Assembly: GCA_040757335.1 (NCBI GenBank) | Contig: JBFLXB010000004.1 | Location: 1-64,000, forward strand | Length of the DNA: 64,000 nucleotides | Origin: Nitrospirota bacterium | GTDB lineage: Bacteria > Nitrospirota > Nitrospiria > 2-01-FULL-66-17 | Direction of reading: 5' to 3' | Shown: positions 26,780-35,163 of the stretch, in pieces | Layout: each line of letters starts with the position of its first letter | How positions within the stretch are numbered: the first letter of the stretch is position 1 | Position numbers and translations under genes: made by a program | Notes under the pieces: generated by a model | Database searches by the model: none | What the model was told of the DNA's origin: nothing | What the model saw: only the letters and a program-made list of their open reading frames with translations

Positions 26780-27676
26780 ATGGATGCCACACTGTCGTCA
26801 GCTGAGGCCGCGCCGATCCGTCTGCAGTGGATGCGGCCGTCGTCGGGTGTACTCGAGACTTTCAAGTATGTGGGCTTTGCTCTGATCTGGGGCGTGGGGC
26901 CGCTGTACGTGATGACGTACGAACCGTATGCCTCGAAGTCCCCGTTCGGCATCGCACTCGGCATCACGGGGCTTGTCTGTATGCTGGTTGGAGCCGGGAT
27001 GTACTCGCTCCGCAAACGCGCGGCGCGCTTCAAGAAAGTCGGCAAACTCTCGGGCTGGCTCTCGGCGCACATCGCGCTCTGCCTGGCGGGCCCCACGTTC
27101 ATCATGTACCATGCCACGTTCAACGTTCTGGCGCCGAACTCGGGCGTCGCAATTTACAGCATGCTGATCGTCGTGGGCAGCGGGCTCTTCGGTAAATACA
27201 TTCACGGCCACGTACTGCAGACGCTCGGCGGCGAACGCGCTGGCCTCAGACAGATCGAAAAGCAGCGGAGCCTGATTGATCTCGAAGTCGCGGGTCAGAG
27301 CGGAGTGCCGCAGAAACTGCTGGACAAGATCCAACAATTCTTCGAGGTCCGAACCGCCGTAAAGGACGTCGGCGTAGCGAAATCGTTCTACCTGCTGGCG
27401 AAGCTGGACGTGCTCGAGCGCGCCATTCTCCGGCAGGCTGCCGAAGAGTTCAAGGCCGGATTGCTGATGCGCCGCGACCTCAAGCCCCAGCAACGCGGGA
27501 TGCTGGAGGTGGGGGGCCTTCAGGGGCTGGCGGTCAAGACCGGGTTTGAGAAGCGCATCGCATTGGTCGAGGCCACGGAGCGCGCGTTTCGGTTCTGGCA
27601 CCACTTGCACCTGCCGCTGCTCGTCGTGCTGGTTGTCACCGTCGTCTTCCACCTGACGGCGGTCCTGCTATTCTAA
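26780..27676 (+). CDS. putative di-haem b-type membrane protein
   Basis: 298 residues with about five hydrophobic helices (about 28-46, 55-75, 94-117, 121-141, 275-297) and a cytoplasmic or periplasmic helical domain of about 130 residues between the fourth and fifth. In helix 3, His97 and His111 are 14 apart (SAHIAL...MYHATF); in the last helix, His277 and His291 are also 14 apart (HLHLPLL...VFHLTAV). Paired His with this spacing bind two stacked haems in cytochrome b, ferric reductase and NADPH oxidase cores. I recognise no exact family. It starts 32 bp after the Rieske gene and ends 4 bp before the 24-haem cytochrome gene. Confidence 0.7.
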   Translation: MDATLSSAEAAPIRLQWMRPSSGVLETFKYVGFALIWGVGPLYVMTYEPYASKSPFGIALGITGLVCMLVGAGMYSLRKRAARFKKVGKLSGWLSAHIALCLAGPTFIMYHATFNVLAPNSGVAIYSMLIVVGSGLFGKYIHGHVLQTLGGERAGLRQIEKQRSLIDLEVAGQSGVPQKLLDKIQQFFEVRTAVKDVGVAKSFYLLAKLDVLERAILRQAAEEFKAGLLMRRDLKPQQRGMLEVGGLQGLAVKTGFEKRIALVEATERAFRFWHHLHLPLLVVLVVTVVFHLTAVLLF

Positions 27677-27680
27677 CCGT

Positions 27681-29438
27681 GTGCGGCTGATCCCTGGGCG
27701 GGCTGGTCGCCCGCTTCTCCTGCTCCTCCTGCTGGTTTCGGTTTGGCCCGCCATGGCCTATGGCATCAGCCTGTTCAAGGGCGTGATGCCCGGTAAGGTG
27801 GCCGAGCCGCACGTCAAGGTCGAGGAGAAGTGCTTCGAGTGCCACGCCGCCCTGGGCAGGTCGTTCCAACCCAAGTGTGTCATCTGCCACAAAGAGGTCG
27901 GTGCAGACCTGGCGAACACGCGCGGGTTTCACGGGAAGACCGACACCGCCAAGTGCGAGGTCTGTCACAGCGAGCACAAGGGCCGCGCCTTCCAGTTGGT
28001 CACGTTCGATAAGAAAACATTCGACCACCATAAGACCGAGTACCCGCTTGCGGGCAAACACCTGGAGGTCGCGTGCGACAAATGCCATCAGAAGCCCAAA
28101 TTTCGCGAGACTCCGCGGGTGTGCTACCGATGCCATCAGGACGACGACTACCACAAAGGCACGCTGGGAAAGGAATGCGAGCAGTGCCACGTCGATACCT
28201 CGTGGAAAGAAATCCGTTTTGACCACGACAAGACCGACTTCCCGCTCGACGGGAAGCATGAGCCGGTCAAGTGCGAGCAGTGTCATACCAAGGAGTTGGA
28301 CGTCAAACAGACTCCTACCGCGTGCGTGGCGTGCCACAAGAAGGCCGACCCGCACAAGGACATCTTGGGCGAGAAGTGCGAATCGTGTCACACCGACCGG
28401 GATTGGAAAACATCGATCATCTTTAACCACGACAAGACGGACTACCCCCTGACGGGAAGGCACCGCGACACGAAATGTTTAGACTGTCACAAAACCCCCA
28501 GGCTCCAAGAAACTCCGCAGGTCTGCTACACCTGTCACAAGAAAGACGACCGTCACAAAGGGAATCTGGGCATGCAGTGTGCCGACTGCCATACCACTGC
28601 CGACTGGAAAAAGTTTCGCTTCGACCACTCCAAGACGCGCTATCCGCTCGTGGGGAAGCACGTCGAGGTCGGGTGCGATCAGTGTCACGCGGGCGAGCGG
28701 TACCAGAACATTCCGATGGAATGCGCTGGGTGTCACAAAGCCGATGACCCCCACAAGAACAAACAATTCAAGAATATCTTGGGCTTGAAGTGCGAGACGT
28801 GCCACACGGAACGCGACTGGAAGAAGCCGACCTTCGACCACAACAAGACCGACTTTCGGCTCCTCGACACACACCGCGAGACAGAGTGCCTTGCGTGTCA
28901 CACCACGCCCAAACTGGACCAGACGCCGACCACGTGCATCGGCTGCCATCGCAAGGATGATGTACACAAGGACAAGCTCGGAAATCGCTGCGAGACCTGT
29001 CACGACGCCAAGACCTGGAAGAAGGCGCCGACCTTCGACCACCAGAAGACCGAATTTCCGCTCAGAGGCAAGCATGAGCCGGTCGAGTGTAAGACGTGCC
29101 ATCGGACGCAACTGTTCGCCGATACGACGAAGGTCTGTTTTGAGTGCCACAAGAAGGACGACGACCACAAAGGGAAGTTCGGCACGAAGTGCGAGCGCTG
29201 CCATACCGACCGAACGTGGGAGCGGAAAGACTTCGATCATCGCAAGGAGACCGGCTACGCCCTGCAAGGAGCGCACGGGAAGGTCAAGTGCACGGAGTGC
29301 CACATCCGGCCGCTCTTCACGACCAGGACTCCGACCGTCTGCGGCGTTTGCCACCGCAACGACGACCTCCACGACGGGGCGCTCGGGCCGCGTTGCGACA
29401 AGTGCCACACGGTTGTCGAGTTCGCGATTAGGCGATAA
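27681..29438 (+). CDS. periplasmic 24-haem cytochrome c
   Basis: 585 residues, GTG start. Residues 1-26 are a Sec signal (LLLLLLLVSVWPAMA). I count 24 CxxCH motifs, evenly spread. The chain is a series of about 66-residue units with three haems each, with the recurring frame FDHxKTxFPLxGKH, C..CH, C..CH..DDxHKG, C..CHT..xW, typical of large cytochrome c3-like wires. Lys is abundant, giving a basic surface. No C-terminal anchor. It ends the operon and would provide a long haem chain in the periplasm. Confidence 0.92.
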   Translation: MRLIPGRAGRPLLLLLLLVSVWPAMAYGISLFKGVMPGKVAEPHVKVEEKCFECHAALGRSFQPKCVICHKEVGADLANTRGFHGKTDTAKCEVCHSEHKGRAFQLVTFDKKTFDHHKTEYPLAGKHLEVACDKCHQKPKFRETPRVCYRCHQDDDYHKGTLGKECEQCHVDTSWKEIRFDHDKTDFPLDGKHEPVKCEQCHTKELDVKQTPTACVACHKKADPHKDILGEKCESCHTDRDWKTSIIFNHDKTDYPLTGRHRDTKCLDCHKTPRLQETPQVCYTCHKKDDRHKGNLGMQCADCHTTADWKKFRFDHSKTRYPLVGKHVEVGCDQCHAGERYQNIPMECAGCHKADDPHKNKQFKNILGLKCETCHTERDWKKPTFDHNKTDFRLLDTHRETECLACHTTPKLDQTPTTCIGCHRKDDVHKDKLGNRCETCHDAKTWKKAPTFDHQKTEFPLRGKHEPVECKTCHRTQLFADTTKVCFECHKKDDDHKGKFGTKCERCHTDRTWERKDFDHRKETGYALQGAHGKVKCTECHIRPLFTTRTPTVCGVCHRNDDLHDGALGPRCDKCHTVVEFAIRR

Positions 29439-29451
29439 CACGCGCCTCCGC

Positions 29452-29480
29452 TTGACCCGACGTGGGGCTTGCCGTAGGAT
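29452..29480 (+). promoter_or_regulatory. sigma70-like promoter
   Basis: TTGACC (29452-29457), 17-bp spacer, TAGGAT (29475-29480), lying between the 24-haem gene and the small membrane protein at 29516. It suggests a separate transcript for the next two genes. Confidence 0.5.
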
Positions 29481-29515
29481 GCGGCCGGTTCAATGGCCAT
29501 TCCGAAGGCCATTCC

Positions 29516-29923
29516 ATGACGGCGACCACACTGATCGAGGAGGGCATGACCCGGAGCGCGGCGGCGGTGTTGGCCGGCTATTTTCTGTTGGCCGTGTCCA
29601 TTGCGTCAAAGTTCTGGTTGATCCGGTATTTTTCCCCCCAAATATTGCCCGCACCCGGCGAAGACGTGTTTCCGCATCCCGGATGGCTCCTCGCCCTGTT
29701 GGGCTCGGACGTCGCGCTCATGATTGCGGCGGGGTACGTCACCGCCAGGGTCGCTCGTCGCGCGCCGATCGCTCACGCGGTGGTCCTGGGGGCGGTCATG
29801 GTGGTGCTCGGCCTGACGTGGATGCTCGCGTTCCGGGGGTGGCTTCCGCTCTGGTACCAGGTGGTGCTCGTGTCCCTTGCGATTCCGGCCGCCGCAACCG
29901 GCGGGTCCTTGCGGGGCGGGTAG
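29516..29923 (+). CDS. small membrane protein, function unknown
   Basis: 135 residues from ATG 29516, with about four hydrophobic helices (AAAVLAGYFLLAVSIASKFWLI, LALLGSDVALMIAAGYV, AVVLGAVMVVLGLTWMLAF, YQVVLVSLAIPAAA). No recognised family. The promoter at 29452-29480 fits this start. The next gene, encoding a small secreted protein, starts 56 bp downstream with a ribosome site. Confidence 0.55.
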   Translation: MTATTLIEEGMTRSAAAVLAGYFLLAVSIASKFWLIRYFSPQILPAPGEDVFPHPGWLLALLGSDVALMIAAGYVTARVARRAPIAHAVVLGAVMVVLGLTWMLAFRGWLPLWYQVVLVSLAIPAAATGGSLRGG

Positions 29924-29979
29924 CGACCGCGGGGACGCGGAGTCTTCCGCGGATCCCCGGCGCAGAAAAGGAGGGTTCG

Positions 29980-30402
29980 ATGACCGGTCGGTGGTTACGC
30001 AACGCGTTTCTCGCGGGATGGGTGATCTTCGCGCTGGTTGGCGCCGCTGTCGCAGCCGATCCGACGAACACGATGTCGGAGTTGGAGCGCTATGTGCGGA
30101 TTCAGATCGAGATCGGCGCCGCGATGAAGGAGTTTTTCTCCACCATGGGACCTGGGGCCGGCAGCCCGCCTCCCAGTGAGCGGGAGGCGATGGTGGCGCA
30201 GATCGATCAGACGGTCGCGAGTATCCTGAAGAAATACGGCCTCACCACCGAGGAGTACAACGCCCGCAAGCGCGAGGTGTTCAGCGATCAAGACGCCGTC
30301 AACGCGTTTTTGGCCCAGCACCCCGACCTGAAGGCCCAGTGGGAGGCCCTGCCGTTCAGGGGTGGCGGCGGGCACGGTCGTTCTCGACCGCCTGCGGAGT
30401 GA
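29980..30402 (+). CDS. small secreted protein, function unknown
   Basis: 140 residues, ATG 29980 preceded by AAGGAGGG. Residues 1-25 are a signal peptide (WVIFALVGAAVAA). The mature part is helical: MSELERYVRIQIEIGAAMKEFFSTMG, AMVAQIDQTVASILKKYGLTTEEYNARKREVF and a Gly-rich tail. It resembles small periplasmic helical proteins with a TTEEYN-type turn, but no family is assigned. It converges with the YdcF-like gene, 6 bp apart. Confidence 0.65.
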   Translation: MTGRWLRNAFLAGWVIFALVGAAVAADPTNTMSELERYVRIQIEIGAAMKEFFSTMGPGAGSPPPSEREAMVAQIDQTVASILKKYGLTTEEYNARKREVFSDQDAVNAFLAQHPDLKAQWEALPFRGGGGHGRSRPPAE

Positions 30403-30408
30403 CCTCGG

Positions 30409-31209
30409 CTAGTCCGACGCGGCCTTCCCTGCCAAGTCGTAGAGCCACAAGCCCACCCATTCGTTGATCGCGCGCGTGCTGTGGTGCAGGTTCCGGATAT
30501 CCGGAAGGTATTCTTTGATCCCGGATTCGCGCGCGCCTGCGAGGTATCCGCAGGGGAACGCCGCGGGCTCAAACCCATGCTGTTTGAACAGCGCCATCGC
30601 ACGCGGCATGTGGAGGGCGGACGTGACGAGGGCAATGCGCACGCGTGCCCCCAGGAGCTTCTTCGTCTCCACCGCGTTTTCGTAAGTGGTTCGGGAGCGG
30701 GATTCGATCTCGATCGTCGCGGGCGAAGGCCCGAACGTCTGCAGCGTGCGGGCCATGATCTCGGCTTCGGGGGTGTAATCGGCGAACGGGTCCGCGTTGC
30801 CGCCGGACAACACCAGCACCGGCGCGAGGCCCTGCGTCACCAGGCTTCGACCGCAGAGCAGCCGTTCGAGCGACGCCGGCTGGAGCTGGTCCTCGGCGCG
30901 CAAGCCGCCCCGTCGACTGACGCCTCCCGCGAGGACCACGACCGCGTCGTACCAAGGCTTGGCCGGCGGCTTTTCGATCCGGGCGGGTTCGGGATAACGG
31001 TGCTCGAGCGTGCGGGCCAGCGTGCGGGCCACTGGAGGGAGCGACAGGCCGTACGTCAGCACCAGGGCCGCCACCAGGCAGGTTTGCAGCAATCGGCGGC
31101 GGCCGCGCCATAACCCGAACAGCGCGAGGACCAGCAACAGCAGAATCCAACTCAGCGGGTAGACGGCGATTTTGACGATCTTGTACGCGGCGTAGACGAA
31201 CGAGGACAT
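30409..31209 (-). CDS. YdcF/SanA-type DUF218 protein
   Basis: 266 residues from ATG 31209. Two N-terminal membrane helices (about 8-30 and 38-58) precede a DUF218 domain: YDAVVVLAGGVSRRGG, VLVLSGG, EAEIMARTLQTFG, IEIESRSRTTYENA and LVTSALHMPRAMALF. Members of the ElyC/SanA/YdcF group are inner-membrane proteins linked to envelope and peptidoglycan precursor homeostasis. The frame is open further upstream to 31338 but without a membrane signal, so the inner start is preferred. It diverges from rplM. Confidence 0.85.
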   Translation of the reverse strand: MSSFVYAAYKIVKIAVYPLSWILLLLVLALFGLWRGRRRLLQTCLVAALVLTYGLSLPPVARTLARTLEHRYPEPARIEKPPAKPWYDAVVVLAGGVSRRGGLRAEDQLQPASLERLLCGRSLVTQGLAPVLVLSGGNADPFADYTPEAEIMARTLQTFGPSPATIEIESRSRTTYENAVETKKLLGARVRIALVTSALHMPRAMALFKQHGFEPAAFPCGYLAGARESGIKEYLPDIRNLHHSTRAINEWVGLWLYDLAGKAASD

Positions 31210-31321
31210 TGAATGGTCACCGAGTCGGCCGAGCACGCTTGTAGCAGAAAACCGGCCAATGATCAAAGGGAGCAACGTTCCGGACCCGGGTACGAGCGGC
31301 TGGGACGGCGGTAGAATCTCC

Positions 31322-31351
31322 TTGACAAGCGACCGCAATTTTTGTGTTAAT
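31322..31351 (+). promoter_or_regulatory. rplM-rpsI promoter
   Basis: Consensus TTGACA (31322-31327), 18-bp spacer, GTTAAT (31346-31351) preceded by an extended -10 TG at 31343-31344. A leader of about 40 nt precedes the rplM ATG. Confidence 0.65.
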
Positions 31352-31397
31352 ACCTGCTTTGCAAGCTCGGGTTGACGATGGAACAGGGGTGTTTCTG

Positions 31398-31853
31398 ATG
31401 AGCAAGACGTTTTCAGCGAAGAAGGCCGACGTGAAGGCGGCCTGGCACCTCGTGGACGCGGACGGCCAGATTTTGGGACGGCTGGCCACGCAGGTGGCGA
31501 TTTTACTGCGGGGCAAACACAAGGCGATTTTCACCCCGCACGTGGACACCGGCGATCACGTGATCGTGATCAACGCCGACAAGGTCCGGCTGACCGGCGA
31601 CAAATTGCGGCAAAAAATCTATCGCCGCCACAGCGGGTATCCCGGGGGGCTCAAGGAAGTGTCGGCCGGCATCCTGCTCCGAGAGAAACCGGAGCGGCTC
31701 GTGACCCTGGCGATCAACGGCATGCTCCCCAAGAATAAACTCGGGAAACACTTGGCCACCAAGCTGCGCGTGTACCGGGGCGCGACGCACCCGCACGTGG
31801 CGCAGGCCCCTCAACCGTTCACGCTCAAGACCCGCCAGCAAGGAGGCGCATAA
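31398..31853 (+). CDS. rplM: 50S ribosomal protein L13
   Basis: 151 residues. L13 hallmarks: [78 protein letters not shown] and HPHVAQAP. Binds 23S rRNA early in large-subunit assembly. ATG 31398 gives the normal length; the frame is open upstream. Its stop overlaps the rpsI ATG by one base (TAATG). Confidence 0.97.
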   Translation: MSKTFSAKKADVKAAWHLVDADGQILGRLATQVAILLRGKHKAIFTPHVDTGDHVIVINADKVRLTGDKLRQKIYRRHSGYPGGLKEVSAGILLREKPERLVTLAINGMLPKNKLGKHLATKLRVYRGATHPHVAQAPQPFTLKTRQQGGA

Positions 31854-32242
31854 TGGCCGCTCCATTCTCCGGAACCGGACGTCGCAAGAGCGCGGTCGCG
31901 CGGGTGATCCTTCGGCCGGGCAACGGGATGATTCTGATCAACCAGCGGCCCTACGAGGAATATTTCCCTCGCGACGCGTGGAAGTTCCAAGTGCGACAAC
32001 CGCTTGAAGCCACCAGCCTGATGGGCCGGTACGACGTGTCCGTGAACGTCGCGGGCGGAGGGTTGAGCGGTCAGGCGGGCGCGGTCCGCCACGGCATTGC
32101 GCGCGCGCTGCTGGAGGTCAACGGGACCTTGAGGCCGCGGCTCAAAGCCGACGGACTGCTGAGTCGGGACCCGCGGGTCAAAGAGCGCAAGAAGTATGGG
32201 CAGAAGGGCGCCCGTCGGCGCTTCCAGTTTTCGAAACGGTAA
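31853..32242 (+). CDS. rpsI: 30S ribosomal protein S9
   Basis: 129 residues. S9 signature: [17 protein letters not shown], the [21 protein letters not shown] segment and the C-terminal [18 protein letters not shown] tail that contacts P-site tRNA. Second gene of the rplM-rpsI operon, followed 21 bp later by a strong terminator. Confidence 0.97.
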   Translation: MAAPFSGTGRRKSAVARVILRPGNGMILINQRPYEEYFPRDAWKFQVRQPLEATSLMGRYDVSVNVAGGGLSGQAGAVRHGIARALLEVNGTLRPRLKADGLLSRDPRVKERKKYGQKGARRRFQFSKR

Positions 32243-32263
32243 CGACCTCAACCAGGATCGATC

Positions 32264-32294
32264 AAGGGGAAGGTCAACCGGCCTTCCCCTTTTT
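32264..32294 (+). terminator. intrinsic terminator after rpsI
   Basis: Perfect 10-bp stem AAGGGGAAGG (32264-32273) with CCTTCCCCTT (32282-32291), 8-nt loop, and a T-run to 32294. Confidence 0.9.
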
Positions 32295-32374
32295 CGTGGA
32301 ATCGACGCGCGATGTCCCGGCGTGGGCCGAATGATCATGGCACCCTGGGTGAGGGCGTTGCGCTGAGAAGGCGG

Positions 32375-33433
32375 ATGGCACAGGCCAAACCGATTCGGGT
32401 CGCGGTGGTCGGCGCCACGGGATACACCGGCGGCGAACTGCTGCGCCTTTTGGTGGGCCACACGGGGGTGCGGCTCACCGTGGTCACCTCGGAACAGTCC
32501 GCGGGCAAACCCGTGTCCGAGGTGTTCCCCTCGCTCGCAAGGGTGATCGACGCGCCGCTCGTCGCGTTCGACGCGGAGAAGGTGGCGGCGAACGCCGACG
32601 TGGCGTTTGTGGCCCTGCCGTCCGGCGCGGCGATGGATGCGGCGGCTGCGTTGTGCGGCTTAGGGTGTCGGGTGGTGGACCTCAGTCCCGACTACCGCTT
32701 CGTGGAACCTGCGGTGTACCAGCGCTGGTACGGAAACCCTCACCGGTATCGCAAACTTCTGGGCCGTGCCGTGTACGGCTTGCCCGAGCTGCACCGCCGC
32801 CAGATCGTCAAGGCGCGGCTGGTAGGGAATCCCGGCTGTTACCCCACCGGTGCGATCATCGCGCTCGCTCCGCTCGCGCGCAAAGGGCTTCTGAAGCCCA
32901 GTTCGCCCGTGATCATCGACGCCAAATCCGGGATTTCCGGTGCGGGTCGGGGAGCCGCGCTGCCCTATCATTATCCCGAGGCCAACGAGGGGCTGATGGC
33001 CTACAAGATCGGGCGGCATCGACACCAGCCGGAGATCACCCAGGAACTCGGTCGCCTCACCGCGCCGGCCCCGTCGGTCGTCTTTACCCCGCACCTGACG
33101 CCCATGACGCGAGGCATTTTCTGTACGATCTACGTGGAAACCGCCAAGGCGCTGACGCCTGAACGCGTGGTGGCGCTCTATCGCGCCGCGTATCGCGATG
33201 AACCGTTTATTCGCGTGCTGGAACCCGGCGAGTCGCCGCAGACCAAAGCGGTGTGGGGCTCCAACTACTGCGATCTGGGCGCGGCGTCGGCTCCCGAGAC
33301 CGGATGGGTGATTCTTATGACAGCGATCGACAACTTGGTGAAGGGTGCGGCAGGTCAAGGCATCCAGAACATGAACCTCATGTGCGGGTTCCCCGAAACC
33401 CAGGGGCTGTCCGCTCCGCCGGTGTTTCCGTGA
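32375..33433 (+). CDS. argC: N-acetyl-gamma-glutamyl-phosphate reductase
   Basis: 352 residues from ATG 32375 with a GAGAAGG ribosome site; the frame is open from 32312. The Rossmann motif VAVVGATGYTGGELLRLL is at the N-terminus, the catalytic Cys is in GNPGCYPTGAIIAL near residue 154, and KSGISGAGRGA follows. Catalyses the NADPH-dependent third step of arginine synthesis. Its TGA overlaps the argJ GTG (GTGA), so the genes are coupled. Confidence 0.95.
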   Translation: MAQAKPIRVAVVGATGYTGGELLRLLVGHTGVRLTVVTSEQSAGKPVSEVFPSLARVIDAPLVAFDAEKVAANADVAFVALPSGAAMDAAAALCGLGCRVVDLSPDYRFVEPAVYQRWYGNPHRYRKLLGRAVYGLPELHRRQIVKARLVGNPGCYPTGAIIALAPLARKGLLKPSSPVIIDAKSGISGAGRGAALPYHYPEANEGLMAYKIGRHRHQPEITQELGRLTAPAPSVVFTPHLTPMTRGIFCTIYVETAKALTPERVVALYRAAYRDEPFIRVLEPGESPQTKAVWGSNYCDLGAASAPETGWVILMTAIDNLVKGAAGQGIQNMNLMCGFPETQGLSAPPVFP

Positions 33434-34653
33434 CGCGGCAGGCCGACGCGCCGGTCCACGTGTCTGGGGGCGTCACCGCGCCCAAGGGATTTCGTGCGGC
33501 GGCGGTGTCCGCTGGGATCAAGAAGCGGGAGCAGCCCGATCTGGTGCTGCTGGTATCGGACGCCGAAGCGTCGGTGGCCGGGGTGATGACCACCAACCGC
33601 ATCAAGGCCGCTCCGCTCCTGCTCGACCAACCGCGGATCAAACGGGGGCGCGGCCGCGCCGTGGTGATCAACAGCGGGTGCGCCAACGCGTGTACAGGCG
33701 CCGAGGGACTCGAGGACGCGAAGGAAATGATCCAGGAAACGGCTCGCGCCCTTGCCCTGGACGAGCGCGACGTGCTGGTGGCGTCCACCGGCGTGATCGG
33801 TGCGCGGTTACCTATGGATCGCGTCAAAGCCGGCATCATCCGCGCGGCGGCCCAGCTCACCCCGTCGGGCGGCCCGCAGGCCGCAACCGCCATCATGACC
33901 ACCGACACCATGCCCAAGGAGATCGCGATCCGCGAAGCGAGCGGACGCATCGCCATCACCGTGGGCGGGATGGCCAAAGGGGCCGGCATGATCCACCCCC
34001 AGATGGCGACCATGCTCGCCTTCATCACCACCGACGCCGCGGTGCCCTCCCGCACGCTGCAGACGTTGCTCAAGCGAACCGTGGCCTCGACCTTCAACAC
34101 GATCGACGTAGACGGTGAAACGAGCCCCAATGACCTGGTGTTGTGTTTCGCCAACGGTCTGGCCAAGAACCCCCCCCTCACCTCGGGCGCGGGCCTGGCC
34201 AAGTTCGAAGGATTGCTGCACCAGGTCTGTGAGCGCCTGGCGCTGATGATCGTCCGAGACGGCGAAGGCGCCAACAAACTGGTGACGCTGCGCGTGACCG
34301 GAGCCGCCAACGCCGTGGCCGCCAAACGCGTGCTGGAGGCGGTCGCGCGTTCGCCCCTTGTGAAGACCGCGTGGCACGGCGAGGACCCGAACTGGGGTCG
34401 AACCATTTCGGCCATCGGCAACGCGGGCGTGCCGGTCAAACCCGAGCGCATCGCGTTGCTCGTGGGACCGGTCGCGGTGGTGAGGCACGGCGTGGGGCTC
34501 GGACCGTCCGCTGAAGCGGAAGCCGCCGTGATCTTGAAGCAGGCCGAATTTAGCGTGACGGTGGACTTGGGTCAGGGCAAAGGCGAGGCCATCGTGCGTA
34601 CATGCGATTTGTCGCAAGAGTATGTGCGCATCAACGCCGCGTATCGATCCTGA
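33430..34653 (+). CDS. argJ: ArgJ ornithine acetyltransferase / N-acetylglutamate synthase
   Basis: 407 residues from GTG 33430. Family motifs: GGVTAPKGFRAAAVSAGIK, NSGCANACTGAEG, VLVASTGVIGARLPM (oxyanion hole), and the self-cleavage site KGAGMIHPQMATMLAF, where the Thr near residue 193 becomes the nucleophile of the beta chain. The C-terminal end VRTCDLSQEYVRINAAYRS is complete. It recycles acetyl groups in arginine synthesis; whether it also makes N-acetylglutamate from acetyl-CoA cannot be told from sequence. Confidence 0.95.
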   Translation: MTRQADAPVHVSGGVTAPKGFRAAAVSAGIKKREQPDLVLLVSDAEASVAGVMTTNRIKAAPLLLDQPRIKRGRGRAVVINSGCANACTGAEGLEDAKEMIQETARALALDERDVLVASTGVIGARLPMDRVKAGIIRAAAQLTPSGGPQAATAIMTTDTMPKEIAIREASGRIAITVGGMAKGAGMIHPQMATMLAFITTDAAVPSRTLQTLLKRTVASTFNTIDVDGETSPNDLVLCFANGLAKNPPLTSGAGLAKFEGLLHQVCERLALMIVRDGEGANKLVTLRVTGAANAVAAKRVLEAVARSPLVKTAWHGEDPNWGRTISAIGNAGVPVKPERIALLVGPVAVVRHGVGLGPSAEAEAAVILKQAEFSVTVDLGQGKGEAIVRTCDLSQEYVRINAAYRS

Positions 34654-34827
34654 GGCGAGTGGCGCCACGAAGAAGTGGCGCCAAGCCACGAGCGCCGCCG
34701 AGACGGTGAGGCGGCCGTGGCACCTTAAGAGAGCGACAACACAGCAGCTCGCGGCGCCTTGCATCCGCCGCCTTCTTGACGCTCAGCGGTGGCAGAACCG
34801 TGTGACCGGAAGATCAAAACCTCACGA
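34654..34827. repeat. structured intergenic repeat between argJ and phhB
   Basis: Two copies of the palindrome TGGCGCCA (34660-34667 and 34676-34683) are 8 bp apart and can pair as a hairpin; no T-run follows. Further on, 34753-34766 contains GCGCCTTGCATCCG, found exactly again at 53638-53651 in another intergenic region. I see no gene here; both flanking genes point inward. Confidence 0.45.
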
Positions 34828-35163
34828 TTAGCCGTGGTAGGCGCGGTCGGCCTTCGCAGCTAGATAGAAATCACTCTCGGTCAACCCGTTAATTTTGTGG
34901 GTCCAGATCTCGATGCGGCAGCGGCCCCAGCCGATGTGGAGATCAGGGTGATGGCCTTCGCGTTCCGCGATCTCACCCACGCGGTTGGCGAAAGCCAGGG
35001 CGTCGGCGAATTCTTTGAATTGAAACGCGCGTTCGATCCGCGTGCTCTCGTGCGTCGCGGTCCAGCCGGGTTCCAGTTCTTTCAATAACGCGTCGACCTT
35101 GTCGCGCGGGAGCGGCGGTACGCCGCCGCGGCAGGGGATACACGCATTGTCTGCGAGTCCCAT
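34828..35163 (-). CDS. phhB: pterin-4-alpha-carbinolamine dehydratase
   Basis: 111 residues from ATG 35163, one base overlapping the hpnD stop. The DCoH fold motifs are present: GWTATHESTRIERAFQFKEFADALAFANRVGEIAEREGHHPDLHIGWGRCRIEIWTH, with the catalytic His pair in EGHHPD and the later His in WTH. It dehydrates 4a-hydroxy-tetrahydropterin to recycle cofactor or acts in other pterin chemistry. Coupling with hopanoid genes is not functionally explained. Confidence 0.9.
   Translation of the reverse strand: MGLADNACIPCRGGVPPLPRDKVDALLKELEPGWTATHESTRIERAFQFKEFADALAFANRVGEIAEREGHHPDLHIGWGRCRIEIWTHKINGLTESDFYLAAKADRAYHG

Noticed and set aside
28891-29979. Upstream extension of the small secreted protein frame
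   Set aside because: It covers the 24-haem cytochrome in another frame; the ATG at 29980 has a ribosome site and signal peptide.
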